Source: Glycomyces terrestris
GTDB lineage: Bacteria > Actinomycetota > Actinomycetes > Mycobacteriales > Micromonosporaceae
Assembly: GCF_003933745.1 (NCBI RefSeq)
Contig: NZ_RSEB01000002.1
Location: forward strand, 372,001-436,000
Reading direction: 5' to 3'
DNA length: 64,000 nt
The notes below the pieces were generated by a model. The model was not told the DNA's origin, made no database searches, and worked only from the letters and a program-made list of their open reading frames with translations. The translations under genes were made by a program, and so were the position numbers. Position 1 is the first letter of the stretch. Each line of letters starts with the position of its first letter. Positions 16,971 to 26,793 of the stretch are shown piece after piece.

Positions 16971-18137
16971 CTACGGGAGGGCGAGCATCCGGTCGAGGGC
17001 CTCGCGCGCGTACGCGGCGGTCCGCTCGTCGACGGTGATGACGTTCGGCACCCGCCCGGCCACGAGCTCCTCGAGGGCCCACACCAGGTGCGGCAGGTCG
17101 ATCCGGTTCATCGTCGAGCAGTAGCAGACGGTCTTGTCCAGGAACGAGATCTTCTTGTCCGGGAAACGGTTCGCCAAGCGGCGCACCAGGTTCAGCTCGG
17201 TGCCGATGGCCCACGACGAGCCGGGCGCGGCCGCTTCGAGCGTCTTGATGATGTACTCGGTCGAGCCGACGTAGTCCGCGGCCTCGACGACCTCGTGCTT
17301 GCACTCGGGGTGGACCAGGATGTTCACCTCGGGGTCGACCCGGCGCATCTCCTCGACGCACTCGAGCGTGAAGCGCCCGTGGACCGAGCAGTGGCCCTTC
17401 CACAGGATGATCTTCGCGTTCCGCAGCTCGTCGTCGGTGAGCCCGCCGTTCGGCCGGTGCGGGTTGTAGAGCACGCAGTCGTCCAGCGAGTAGCCCATGT
17501 CGCGGACCATCGTGTTGCGGCCCAGGTGCTGGTCGGGCAGGAACAGGACCTTCTCGCCCTGCTCGTACGCCCACCGCAGCGCCCGCTCGGCGTTCGAGGA
17601 GGTGCACACCAGGCCGCCCTCGCGGCCCACGAAGCCCTTGATCGCCGCGGTCGAGTTCATGTACGTGACCGGCACGGTCACGTCCGCGATCCCGACCCGC
17701 TTGAGGTCCTCCCAGCACTGCTCGACCTGCGAGGCCGTGGCCATGTCGGCCATGGAGCAGCCGGCGGCCATGTCGGGCAGGACGACCCGCTGGTGGTCGC
17801 CGGTGAGGATGTCGGCGCTCTCGGCCATGAAGTGCACGCCGCAGAACACGATGTACTCCGCGTCGGGGCGCGCCGCGGCCTGCTGCGCGAGCTTGAACGA
17901 GTCGCCGGTGACGTCGGCGAACTGGATCACCTCGTCGCGCTGGTAGTGGTGGCCGAGGACGAACACGTTGCCGCCCAGCGCCTCCTTCGCGGCCCGCGCC
18001 CGCTCGACCAGGTCCGGGTCGGAGGGGGCGGGCAGCTCGCCGGGGCAGTCCACGCCGCGCTCGGAGCCGGCGTCGGAGCCGCGGCCGAGCAGCAGGAGCG
18101 CGGTCTGGGTGTTCGCAGGTTCAGTGAAGCCCGTCAT
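16971..18137 (-). CDS. nadA: Quinolinate synthase NadA
   Basis: 388 aa, the long actinobacterial form. It condenses iminoaspartate with dihydroxyacetone phosphate to quinolinate in NAD synthesis, using a 4Fe-4S cluster. Seen: LGHHYQRDEVIQFAD near residue 61, VFCGVHFMAESADIL with cluster Cys99, WKGHCSVHGRF, VHPECKHEV and the C-terminal DKTVCYCSTMNRI. The ATG at 18137 follows TAGGAT by 8 nt; the much longer open frame upstream is not coding. nadB and nadC are not in the window; nadE is at 35.6 kb. Divergent from glycerate kinase. Confidence 0.94.
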   Translation of the reverse strand: MTGFTEPANTQTALLLLGRGSDAGSERGVDCPGELPAPSDPDLVERARAAKEALGGNVFVLGHHYQRDEVIQFADVTGDSFKLAQQAAARPDAEYIVFCGVHFMAESADILTGDHQRVVLPDMAAGCSMADMATASQVEQCWEDLKRVGIADVTVPVTYMNSTAAIKGFVGREGGLVCTSSNAERALRWAYEQGEKVLFLPDQHLGRNTMVRDMGYSLDDCVLYNPHRPNGGLTDDELRNAKIILWKGHCSVHGRFTLECVEEMRRVDPEVNILVHPECKHEVVEAADYVGSTEYIIKTLEAAAPGSSWAIGTELNLVRRLANRFPDKKISFLDKTVCYCSTMNRIDLPHLVWALEELVAGRVPNVITVDERTAAYAREALDRMLALP

Positions 18138-18144
18138 GGCCGCA

Positions 18145-18150
18145 ATCCTA
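18145..18150 (-). promoter_or_regulatory. -10 box of nadA, near-leaderless
   Basis: TAGGAT on the minus strand, last base 8 nt before the ATG at 18137. Confidence 0.45.
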
Positions 18151-18284
18151 GTCGCTCGCGAGGTCTCCTCGGCCCGCTCGAATCCGCGATGCGGACCGCC
18201 CGTCGCGCAGTGTGGGACCGGGCACGCCCGGCCGCCGTGAGGCAAGCGGTTACACCATGGTCGGGGGCCGCCGGGGCCATCCAC

Positions 18285-18290
18285 TACCCT
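18285..18290 (+). promoter_or_regulatory. -10 box of glycerate kinase gene, leaderless
   Basis: TACCCT, last base 7 nt before the GTG at 18297. With the nadA box it defines a 159-bp divergent promoter region. Confidence 0.55.
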
Positions 18291-18296
18291 CAAGGT

Positions 18297-19400
18297 GTGC
18301 GCATCCTCATAGCTCCCGACAAGTTCGCCGGAACCATGAGCGCCGGCGAAGCCGCCGACGCCGTCGCCGCCGGGTGGCTGGCCGCCCGCCCCGGCGACAC
18401 CGCCGCGACCCTGCCCCTCGCCGACGGCGGCCCCGGCTTCACCGAGGTCCTCGCCCGCGCCAAGCCGCAGGCGCAGCTGCGCACCGTCGACGTCTACGAC
18501 CCGCTCGGGCGCCCGATCAAGGCCGACTACCTCCTCGACGGCGACACCGCCTACGTCGAGTCCGCCGCCGCCTGCGGCCTCCACCTCCTCGCCCCCGAGG
18601 AGCGCGACCCCGTCCGCACCACCACCTACGGCGTCGGCCTCCTCATCGCCCACGCGATCGAGAGCGGCGCCCGCCGCGTCGTCGTCGGCCTCGGCGGCTC
18701 CTCCACCAACGACGCCGGCGCCGGCATGCTCACCGCCCTCGGCTGCGTCTTCCGCGACCTCGCCGGCGAGCCCGTCCCCTACGGCGGCGGGGGCCTGACC
18801 TCGGTCCACACCGTCGAAGGCCAGCCCCGCACCCGCGGCGTCATCTTCACCGCCGCCACCGACGTCGACTCGCCCCTGCTCGGCCCGAACGGCGCCACCG
18901 CCGTCTTCGGCCCCCAGAAGGGCGCCGACGCCCGCACCGTCGAGAACCTCGAACGCGCCGTGGCCCACTTCGCCCGCACCCTGGAGGACACCCTCGGCCT
19001 GCACGGCGCGGCCGAGAACCCCGGCGCCGGGGCCGCCGGCGGCATGGGCTTCGCCCTGTTCCTCCTCGGCGGCTCCCGCGAGTCCGGCGCCCGCCTCACC
19101 TGCGACGCCGTCGGCCTCGACGCGCAGATCGCCGCCGCCGACCTCGTCATCACCGGCGAGGGCTCCTTCGACTCCCAGAGCCTGCGCGGCAAGCTCGCCG
19201 CCGAGGTCGCCCGCGGCGCCGCCGCCCACGGCAAGCCCTGCCTCGTCCTCGCCGGCCGCTCCGACGTCGCCGCCCACCCCGACCTCGCGGGCGTGTACTC
19301 CGTCACCGAACTGCTCGGCTCCGCCGAGGAGGCCATGGCCAGGCCGGTCGAGGGCCTGACCGCGCTCGCCGAGCGGGTGGCGAAGGAATGGCAGGAATAG
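18297..19400 (+). CDS. glxK: Glycerate kinase (GlxK/GK-II type)
   Basis: 367 aa. It phosphorylates D-glycerate to 2- or 3-phosphoglycerate. The start is fixed by a leaderless -10 box and by the family N-terminus RILIAPDKFAGTMSAGEAAD. Further motifs: PLADGGPGFTEVLA (commonly ADGGEGT in relatives), VVGLGGSSTNDAGAGML for nucleotide/phosphate binding, GAAGGMGFAL and the C-terminal ITGEGSFDSQSL. In mycobacteria the same gene neighbours an erpA-like gene, and that order is kept here. It is followed by erpA in the same direction after 147 bp. Confidence 0.9.
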   Translation: MRILIAPDKFAGTMSAGEAADAVAAGWLAARPGDTAATLPLADGGPGFTEVLARAKPQAQLRTVDVYDPLGRPIKADYLLDGDTAYVESAAACGLHLLAPEERDPVRTTTYGVGLLIAHAIESGARRVVVGLGGSSTNDAGAGMLTALGCVFRDLAGEPVPYGGGGLTSVHTVEGQPRTRGVIFTAATDVDSPLLGPNGATAVFGPQKGADARTVENLERAVAHFARTLEDTLGLHGAAENPGAGAAGGMGFALFLLGGSRESGARLTCDAVGLDAQIAAADLVITGEGSFDSQSLRGKLAAEVARGAAAHGKPCLVLAGRSDVAAHPDLAGVYSVTELLGSAEEAMARPVEGLTALAERVAKEWQE

Positions 19401-19547
19401 GTACCGTCGGACATCAGCCGAGACGCCGCGCCACGACCGCTCCCGTGTGACGTCGGGAATAAGGACGCGTGCAATCCGGTTGGGTACTGTTGACGGGTCG
19501 ATTGGACCCGGTCGACCCGGGTTCCGCACACATCAGAGGAGTAGCAA

Positions 19548-19931
19548 GTGAGCGCCACTCAGCAGGCTGACACCACGCAGTCGAACGACGCCAAGGACGA
19601 GACCAAGGTCGGCGTCGTGCTCACCGAAGCCGCGGCCGCGAAGGTCAAGGCCCTGATCGAGCAGGAAGGCGAAGAGGGCCTCCGCCTGCGCGTCGAGGTC
19701 AGCCCCGGCGGCTGCTCCGGCCTGCGCTACGGCCTGTACTTCGACACCGACGTGCGCGACGGCGACACCGTCCAGGACTACGAGGGCTTCGGCGTCATCG
19801 TCGACAAGATGAGCATCCCGTACCTCATCGGCGCCAGCATCGACTTCGCCGACCGCATCGACGCCCAGGGCTTCACCATCGACAACCCGAACGCCCAGGG
19901 ATCCTGCGCCTGCGGCGACTCGTTCCACTAG
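19548..19931 (+). CDS. erpA: Iron-sulfur cluster insertion protein ErpA (HesB/IscA family)
   Basis: 127 aa A-type carrier that passes Fe-S clusters to apoproteins. The three conserved Cys are present in the family context: GGCSGLRYGLYFD and the C-terminal SCACGDSFH. A 20-residue polar N-terminal extension precedes the core (VGVVLTEAAAAKVKALI). GTG start with AGAGGAG upstream. Likely clients encoded nearby are the Fe-S enzymes MiaB and NadA; a cysteine desulfurase is at 31-32 kb. The gene ends at a strong hairpin. Confidence 0.93.
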   Translation: MSATQQADTTQSNDAKDETKVGVVLTEAAAAKVKALIEQEGEEGLRLRVEVSPGGCSGLRYGLYFDTDVRDGDTVQDYEGFGVIVDKMSIPYLIGASIDFADRIDAQGFTIDNPNAQGSCACGDSFH

Positions 19932-19948
19932 GCCCCGGCCAGACTCGC

Positions 19949-19983
19949 GAAGCCCGGTCGGACGCTTTCGCCGACCGGGCTTC
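19949..19983 (+). terminator. Hairpin terminator of erpA
   Basis: GAAGCCCGGTCGG / CCGACCGGGCTTC, 13-bp perfect stem, 9-base loop, 18 bp after the erpA stop. Confidence 0.75.
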
Positions 19984-20083
19984 GGCGTGCGCTAGGCTGA
20001 GCGGCCCCGCGCCGGACGATCCGTTTCGCCCCGCGCCTTCCGAATCCGATCATCCAGTCCCCGACTGAACGAGGACCTTCTCA

Positions 20084-20788
20084 GTGGCACCTGTCGTGCA
20101 AGGCATGAAGACCGCCGTCACCGGAACGACCGCCGAGGCCGTGGGCCACGGCATGGCCCGCCTCGGGCAGGCCCCGGTCGTCCTCGACCGCGAGGAGCTC
20201 GACCTCATCGAGGTCATGGAGCGCGGCGGCTCGCTCGGGCTCATCCACATCGGCCCCGCCGAGGCCAAGGCCATGCACGCCTACGCCGACCAGGCCCGCG
20301 ACCTCGGCCTCGAGTTCAGCGCCGACCCCGGCGAGCTCGAAGGCGAGGAGGCCGTCGACTTCCTCACCGGCGCGAAGTTCCTCGTCACCAGCGAGGACCG
20401 CTACCACCTGCTCCAGGCCACCACCGGCCTCGGCGACGACGAGATCCTGGAGCGCGTGCGCGTCCGCGTGACCACACTGGACCAGGACGGCGTCGAGATC
20501 GCCGGCCACGACATGGACCGCGTCCGGGTCCCCTTCGCCCGCGCCCGCGAGATCATCGACCCCGCCGGCGGCGTCGAGGCGTTCACCGCCGGGCTCCTCG
20601 CCGGACTCGGCTGGGGCATGAGCCTGCGCCGCGCCTCCGAGGTCGGCAGCCAGCTCACCGCGCTCGCGCTCGAATCCGTGGGCCAGCAGGGCTACTCGGT
20701 CAACCCGGTCGAGTTCGTCAACCGCCTCGAGCAGTCCTACGGACCGGCCGCCGCGGCCGAGGCGTCCGCATACCTGTTGCCCGAGTGA
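20084..20788 (+). CDS. Truncated PfkB/adenosine-kinase-like protein without the catalytic Asp
   Basis: 234 aa, while PfkB kinases at this actinobacterial locus have about 320. The C-terminal two thirds follow the family: RVRVTTLDQDGVEI, then REIIDPAGGVEAFTAGLLAG, GWGMSLRRASEVGSQLTALALESVGQQGYSV. The family signature DPTGVGDAF is changed to DPAGGVEAF, so the catalytic Asp is lost. The N-terminal sugar-binding and lid region is largely missing; the protein begins MAPVVQGMKTAVTGTTAEAV. The frame is open, has a good ribosome site (GAGGA) and keeps strong actinobacterial codon usage, so it is probably still expressed, as a pseudo-kinase rather than debris. The partner function (AdoK in mycobacteria) would be gone. 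Confidence 0.75.
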   Translation: MAPVVQGMKTAVTGTTAEAVGHGMARLGQAPVVLDREELDLIEVMERGGSLGLIHIGPAEAKAMHAYADQARDLGLEFSADPGELEGEEAVDFLTGAKFLVTSEDRYHLLQATTGLGDDEILERVRVRVTTLDQDGVEIAGHDMDRVRVPFARAREIIDPAGGVEAFTAGLLAGLGWGMSLRRASEVGSQLTALALESVGQQGYSVNPVEFVNRLEQSYGPAAAAEASAYLLPE

Positions 20789-20948
20789 ACTCGCGCGTCG
20801 TATTGACCCGCAACGGAAACACTCGTCTCACAAAGCGGGATTTAGGCGGCAATACCGCCGCAACACTGCACGTGCAAGGTCTCTGCTTACCGTCCGCCAG
20901 GTAACGATTTCACAACGTACTCTTTTCTTTGTTTGTGTTGTGCGACAT

Positions 20949-20979
20949 GGTGTGAGTTATCCCACGACCCACTCACACC
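20949..20979 (+). promoter_or_regulatory. Inverted repeat in the leader of the peptide-transporter operon
   Basis: GGTGTGAGT at 20949-20957 and ACTCACACC at 20971-20979 form a perfect 9-bp inverted repeat with a 13-base spacer, 14 bp before the GTG at 20994. It could be an mRNA hairpin covering the ribosome site or a regulator site. A separate palindrome TGCACGTGCA lies at 20867-20876. Confidence 0.5.
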
Positions 20980-20993
20980 CTGGAGCGTTCCCA

Positions 20994-22667
20994 GTGCGAC
21001 GAATGCGAATGACGGTGGCCGCCATGGCGGTCGCCGGGCTCGCGGTATCCACCGCGGCCTGTGCCGGCGATGAAGGCGACGTCGACGGTGAGGGCGGAGG
21101 CGGCGGCGGCACGGTCAACATGCAGATCGGCGAGATCCGCAGCCTCGTCCCCGGCGGCTCCGGCGAGTCCGAGGGCTACCGGATCATCAAGAACGTCTAC
21201 GACGGCCTGGTCTACTACGACCGGGAGACCGGCGAGCCGCAGAACCTCGTCGCCGAGGAGATCACCTCCCCCGACAACCAGGTCTGGACCATCAAGATCA
21301 AGGACGGCCTGACCTTCCACAACGGCGAGCCGGTGAACGCCGACGCGTTCATCCGCTCCTGGGACCGGACCGCGCTCGCGTCCAACTCGCTCCCGCTGAA
21401 CTACTTCTTCGGCACCTTCGAGGGCTACGCCGAGATGAACCCCGACCCGCTGCCGGAGGACCAGTGGGCCGACCCCGAGGTCCCCGAGTGGGCCCCGATC
21501 GCCACCACCCACCTCTCCGGCGTCACCGCGATCGACGACCTGACGCTCGAGGTCAAGCTCTCGGCGCCGTTCATCGGCTTCCCGACCATGCTCGGCTACG
21601 AGGCGTTCTACCCGGTCGCCGAGGAGTGCCTGGCCGACCTCGAAGCCTGTGAGGCCAAGCCGATCGGCAACGGGCCCTTCATGTTCGAGGAGCCCTACGA
21701 CATCGAGAGCGGCGGCACCGCGGTCCGCTGGGAGGACTACGCGGGCGACATGCCGGCGCAGATCGACGCCGTCAGCTGGAAGGTCTACCTCGAGGGCGAC
21801 GACTGCTGGGCCGACTTCCTCACCGGCGACATCGACGTCTGCCGCCCGACCGCGGCCGACTACGAGAACGCGATGAACGACCCCGACCTCGAGTCGCGGC
21901 ACATCCAGCAGGACGACCCGAGCATCCTGATGCTCGCCTTCCCGCTCTACGACCCGATGTACCAGGACGTCAACCTGCGCCGCGCCATCTCGATGGCGAT
22001 CGACCGCGAAGGCGTCGCGAACGTCGTCGGCCCCGAGCGCTTCTACCCGCTCGACTCGTGGGTCCCCTCCTCGATCCTCGGCGGCGGCCAGGGCGCCTGC
22101 GGCGAGTACTGCACCTACGACCCCGAAGCGGCCCAAGCGCTCCTGGCCGAGGCCGGCGGCTGGCCCGAGGGCGAGAAGATGCAGATCTGGGTCAACGACG
22201 CGGCCGACAACGTCGACATCTTCCGCGCCATCGGCGACTCGATCTCCCAGTCCCTGGGCATCGAGTACGAACTGGTCACCCTCGACTTCCCCGAGTTCCT
22301 CGCCACCCGCGAGGAGCACGGCGTCGACGGCCCGTTCCGCTCCGGCTGGGGCCCCGACTACAACCTGAACGAGAACTACCTCGAGCCCATCTACGGCGGC
22401 GGCGCCTCCGTGAACGACCAGGGCTACGAGAACGCCGAGTACAGCGCCAAGATCGCCGAGGCCGGCGCGGCCGCGACCCTCGACGAGGCCGTCGCCCTGT
22501 ACGCCGAGGCCGAGAAGATCCTCGCCGAGGACATGCCGAGCGTCCCGGTGTTCGGCGAGCGGTTCAACTACTTCTACACCGAGCGGCTCGAGAACGTGTA
22601 CATCCACCCGATCTACTCCGGTCCGGGCGGCGACTGCGAGCTGCGCGAAGTCACGGTCGTCGAGTAG
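20994..22667 (+). CDS. dppA: Oligo/dipeptide ABC transporter substrate-binding lipoprotein
   Basis: 557 aa from the GTG at 20994 (GGAG upstream). Lipoprotein signal VRRMRMTVAAMAVAGLAVST then AAC, lipid-modified Cys near residue 23, followed by a Gly-rich tether. The mature protein is an SBP_bac_5 family binding protein: GLTFHNGEPVNADAFIRSWD, then VNLRRAISMAIDREGVANV, and YNLNENYLEPIYGGG. It sits outside the membrane and feeds DppB/DppC. The family also carries non-peptide ligands (nickel, sugars), so peptide is the default call only. First gene of a five-gene operon. Confidence 0.88.
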   Translation: MRRMRMTVAAMAVAGLAVSTAACAGDEGDVDGEGGGGGGTVNMQIGEIRSLVPGGSGESEGYRIIKNVYDGLVYYDRETGEPQNLVAEEITSPDNQVWTIKIKDGLTFHNGEPVNADAFIRSWDRTALASNSLPLNYFFGTFEGYAEMNPDPLPEDQWADPEVPEWAPIATTHLSGVTAIDDLTLEVKLSAPFIGFPTMLGYEAFYPVAEECLADLEACEAKPIGNGPFMFEEPYDIESGGTAVRWEDYAGDMPAQIDAVSWKVYLEGDDCWADFLTGDIDVCRPTAADYENAMNDPDLESRHIQQDDPSILMLAFPLYDPMYQDVNLRRAISMAIDREGVANVVGPERFYPLDSWVPSSILGGGQGACGEYCTYDPEAAQALLAEAGGWPEGEKMQIWVNDAADNVDIFRAIGDSISQSLGIEYELVTLDFPEFLATREEHGVDGPFRSGWGPDYNLNENYLEPIYGGGASVNDQGYENAEYSAKIAEAGAAATLDEAVALYAEAEKILAEDMPSVPVFGERFNYFYTERLENVYIHPIYSGPGGDCELREVTVVE

Positions 22668-22686
22668 CGCCTACAACTGAAGACCG

Positions 22687-22739
22687 CCCGGGCGGGACCG
22701 CCGCGGCTGCGCGAGCATGCCGCGGCGGCCCCGCCCGGG
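22687..22739 (+). promoter_or_regulatory. Long intergenic mRNA stem-loop between dppA and dppB
   Basis: Arms 22687-22706 and 22720-22739 pair over 20 positions with one mismatch (CCCGGGCGG / CCGCCCGGG at the base). Such hairpins after binding-protein genes often stabilise the upstream message or partly terminate, giving more binding protein than permease. Function inferred. Confidence 0.6.
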
Positions 22740-22760
22740 GGCTCTGGAAACGGAACAACC

Positions 22761-23771
22761 ATGGGACGCTACGTGATCCGCCGCCTCCTCCAGGCGCTCT
22801 TGACCCTCGGGATCGTGCTCTTCCTGCTCCACTACCTCACCGCGCTGTCCGTGCAGATCCGCGGGAACCCGGCGCTGCTGTTCTTCGGCGGCGACCGCAC
22901 CCCCGACCCGGGCATGCTCGCCCAGGTCGAGCGGCTCTACGGGCTCGACAACAAGTGCTACGAGCGCGTCGGCGACCCCTGCCTGGCGCCGTTCGTGGAC
23001 CGCCTCCAGAACTTCGTCCAGGGAGACTTCGGCACCACGCTCAACGGCAACCGCGACGTCGGCCAGCTCCTGGCGATCTACATCCCGAACACGCTGCGGC
23101 TGTTCATCTTCGCCACGCTCACGCTCGTCACCGTGGCGATGGTGCTCGGCACCTGGGCCGCCCGGCACCGCGGCAAGTTCATCGACCACACCGTCCGCGG
23201 CACCACGATCCTCGCCGACTCGATCCCGGTGTTCCTCATCCTGCTGTCCTACGTGTACATCGTGGCGGTCCCGCTCACCCGCTGGGCCAGGGACATCTGG
23301 GGCACCGAGTCGTTCATGGGCCAGGTGTTCCGGCCGAACTACAACCCCGACTGGCCCTGGGTCACGATCATCGTCCCCGGGATCATCGTCGGCACCGTCG
23401 GCCTCGCCACCATGACCCGGCTCATCCGCGCCAGCCAGCTGGAGAACCTCGGCTCGGACTTCGTGCGCACCGCGAAGGCGAAGGGCCTCAAGCCGATGCG
23501 CATCACGATCGTGCACGTCATCCGCAACTCGATGATCCCGATCATCACCGGCATCGGCTTCCTGTTCGCGTTCATGCTCTCCGGCGCCGTCCTCACCGAG
23601 GGCGTCATGGGCATCCCCGGGATGGGCCGCATGATCTTCCAGGCGGTGCAGCGCCAGGAGGGCAACCTCGTCATCGTCGGCCTCACGGTCTCAGCGGTGG
23701 TCGTGGTGTTCGTGAGCCTGATCGTCGACCTCCTCTACGCCGCACTCGACCCGAGGATCCGCTATGAGTGA
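22761..23771 (+). CDS. dppB: Peptide ABC transporter permease (DppB/OppB type)
   Basis: 336 aa with an N-terminal MGRYVIRRLLQALLTLGIVL helix, a large external loop containing the family GDFGTTLNGNRDV sequence, and five further membrane segments. The cytoplasmic coupling motif RASQLENLGSDFVRTAKAKG (EAA loop) contacts the ATPases. Two Cys in the first loop (NKCYERVGDPC) could form an external disulfide. It follows the long stem-loop and overlaps dppC by 8 bp. Confidence 0.9.
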   Translation: MGRYVIRRLLQALLTLGIVLFLLHYLTALSVQIRGNPALLFFGGDRTPDPGMLAQVERLYGLDNKCYERVGDPCLAPFVDRLQNFVQGDFGTTLNGNRDVGQLLAIYIPNTLRLFIFATLTLVTVAMVLGTWAARHRGKFIDHTVRGTTILADSIPVFLILLSYVYIVAVPLTRWARDIWGTESFMGQVFRPNYNPDWPWVTIIVPGIIVGTVGLATMTRLIRASQLENLGSDFVRTAKAKGLKPMRITIVHVIRNSMIPIITGIGFLFAFMLSGAVLTEGVMGIPGMGRMIFQAVQRQEGNLVIVGLTVSAVVVVFVSLIVDLLYAALDPRIRYE

Positions 23772-24684
23772 GCTGACCGCCCCGACGCCGACCGCCGAGC
23801 GGCAGGCGTCCCTCTGGTCGGACGCGTTCCGCACCATGCGCAAGCGCCCCGACGTCATCATCGCGAGCCTGGTGCTGCTGCTCGTGTTCGCGATGGCCGC
23901 GCTGCCGGGCCTGTTCACCGACAAGGACCCGACCGTGTGCATCGGCCGCGAGGCCAAGCTGCGGCCCGACACCTGGTTCACCGGGGACCACCCGCTCGGC
24001 ACGGACGCCTTCGGCTGCGACTTCGCCGCCACCCTCGTCCACGGCACCCGGCCCACGATTACCCTGGCGCTCACCGTCATCGTCGCCTCGGTCCTGGTCG
24101 GCCTGGTCCTGGGCATCCTCGCCGGCTACTACGGCGGCTGGCTCGACACGCTCATCTCCCGCGGCCTCGACGTGTTCATCGTCATCCCGATGCTCATGGG
24201 CGCGGTCCTGATCCTGAGCCTGTTCCGCGGCCGCGTCGCCGCCGACAACCTGTTCGAGACCATCGCGCCCGCCGCGATCTCCCTGGCGCTGTTCGGCTGG
24301 ATGGAGTTCTGCCGGTACACGCGCGCGGCCACCCTGGAGACGAAGCACCTCGACTACGTGGTGGCCGCCAAGTGCCTCGGCGCCTCCGACCGCCGCATCA
24401 TGTTCAAGCACATCCTGCCGAACGCGATCGTCCCGGTCACCGCCGTCGTGCCCACCACCATCGGCGGCATCATCGTCACCGAGGCGGCCCTGGCGGTCCT
24501 CGGCATCGGCGTCCAGCCGCCCGCCACCAGCTGGGGCGTGCTGCTGTCCAAGGGCACCGAGTGGGCGGGCGGCGGCTACGTCTACCTCTTCGCCTGGCCG
24601 CTGGGCCTGCTCGTGCTGACCGTGTTCGCGTTCGCGACCTTCGGGGACGCCCTGCGCGACGCCCTCGACCCGAAACTGAGGTGA
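23764..24684 (+). CDS. dppC: Peptide ABC transporter permease (DppC/OppC type)
   Basis: 306 aa: an N-terminal cytoplasmic segment with WSDAFRTMRKRPDVIIAS, then the first helix, the family HPLGTDAFGCDF loop and five more helices. The EAA coupling loop is YVVAAKCLGASDRRIMFKHI. It pairs with DppB to form the channel. Start overlaps dppB; its TGA overlaps the GTG of dppD (GTGA). Cys residues CIGREAKLR and DAFGCDF lie in external loops. Confidence 0.9.
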   Translation: MSELTAPTPTAERQASLWSDAFRTMRKRPDVIIASLVLLLVFAMAALPGLFTDKDPTVCIGREAKLRPDTWFTGDHPLGTDAFGCDFAATLVHGTRPTITLALTVIVASVLVGLVLGILAGYYGGWLDTLISRGLDVFIVIPMLMGAVLILSLFRGRVAADNLFETIAPAAISLALFGWMEFCRYTRAATLETKHLDYVVAAKCLGASDRRIMFKHILPNAIVPVTAVVPTTIGGIIVTEAALAVLGIGVQPPATSWGVLLSKGTEWAGGGYVYLFAWPLGLLVLTVFAFATFGDALRDALDPKLR

Positions 24685-25716
24685 AAGCGGTGGCAGAGAC
24701 CGTCCGCGTCATCGGCGACACCCTCCCGGGCGCCGACTTCAACTCCCCGCTGCTCGAAGTGGACGACCTGCACGTGGAGTTCCGGGTGCGCGGCCGCCGC
24801 ATCCCGGCCGTCCGCGGCGCCAGCTTCACCCTCGAGCAGGGCCGCACCCTCGCCGTCGTCGGCGAGTCCGGCTCCGGCAAGTCGGTGACCTCCCAGGCGA
24901 TCATGGGCATCCTCGACACGCCGCCCGCGACGATCACCGGCGGGGCCGTGCGCCTGCACGGCGTCGACCTGCTGGCGCAGTCCGAGGAGGTCCGCAGGGA
25001 GGTGCGCGGCAACCACATCGCGATCGTCTTCCAGGACGCGCTGTCGGCGCTCAACCCCCTGTGGTCGGTCGGCTTCCAGATCGGCGAGCTGTTCCGCGTC
25101 CACCGCGGCACCAGCCGCAAGGACGCGAAGCTCAAGGCGATCGAGCTGCTCGACCAGGTCGGCATCCCCGACGCGAAGAACCGCGTCGGCCACTACCCGC
25201 ACCAGTTCTCCGGCGGCATGCGCCAGCGCGTCATGATCGCGATGGCGCTCGCGCTCGACCCGGAGGTCCTCATCGCCGACGAGCCGACGACCGCGCTCGA
25301 CGTCACGGTGCAGGCCCAGATCATGCGGCTGCTCAAGCGGATCCAGGCCGAGCGGCGCATGGGCCTGCTCCTCATCACGCACGACCTCGGCGTGGTCGCC
25401 GACGTCGCCGACGAGGTCGCCGTCATGTACGCCGGCGAGGTCGTCGAGCGCGCGGGCATCCGGGACGCGTTCAAGCGCCCGGCGCACCCGTACACGAAGG
25501 CGCTGCTGCGGGCGATCCCGCGCGTCGACACCGTCGGCCGGGAGCTCGAGGTCATCGGTGGCCTGCCGCCGAACCCGGCGCGCCTGCCGGGCGGGTGCCC
25601 GTTCCATCCGCGCTGCTTCGCGGCGGAGGACAAGTGCCGCACGGAGGTGCCGCCGTGGGTCGAGCCCGCCGCGTCCCACGGCTCCCGCTGCCACTTCGCC
25701 GAGGAGGTCTACACCG

Positions 25717-25727
<11 letters not shown>
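24681..25727 (+). CDS. dppD: Peptide ABC transporter ATP-binding protein (DppD/OppD type)
   Basis: 348 aa ATPase. Walker [13 protein letters not shown], signature [15 protein letters not shown], Walker [13 protein letters not shown], switch [15 protein letters not shown], and the oligopeptide-transporter C-terminal extension ([18 protein letters not shown]) whose Cys cluster is typical of OppD/DppD proteins. GTG at 24681 overlaps the dppC stop; a second GTG at 24690 is possible. It forms the energising heterodimer with DppF. Confidence 0.9.
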
Positions 25728-26757
<1,030 letters not shown>

Positions 26758-26765
26758 CCCGCACA

Positions 26766-26792
26766 GGGGAGGCCGGCGCGCCCGGCCTCCCC
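26766..26792. terminator. Bidirectional terminator between dppF and phosphodiesterase
   Basis: GGGGAGGCCGG / CCGGCCTCCCC, 11-bp perfect stem with 5-base loop, between convergent genes. Confidence 0.75.
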
Positions 26793-26793
26793 G

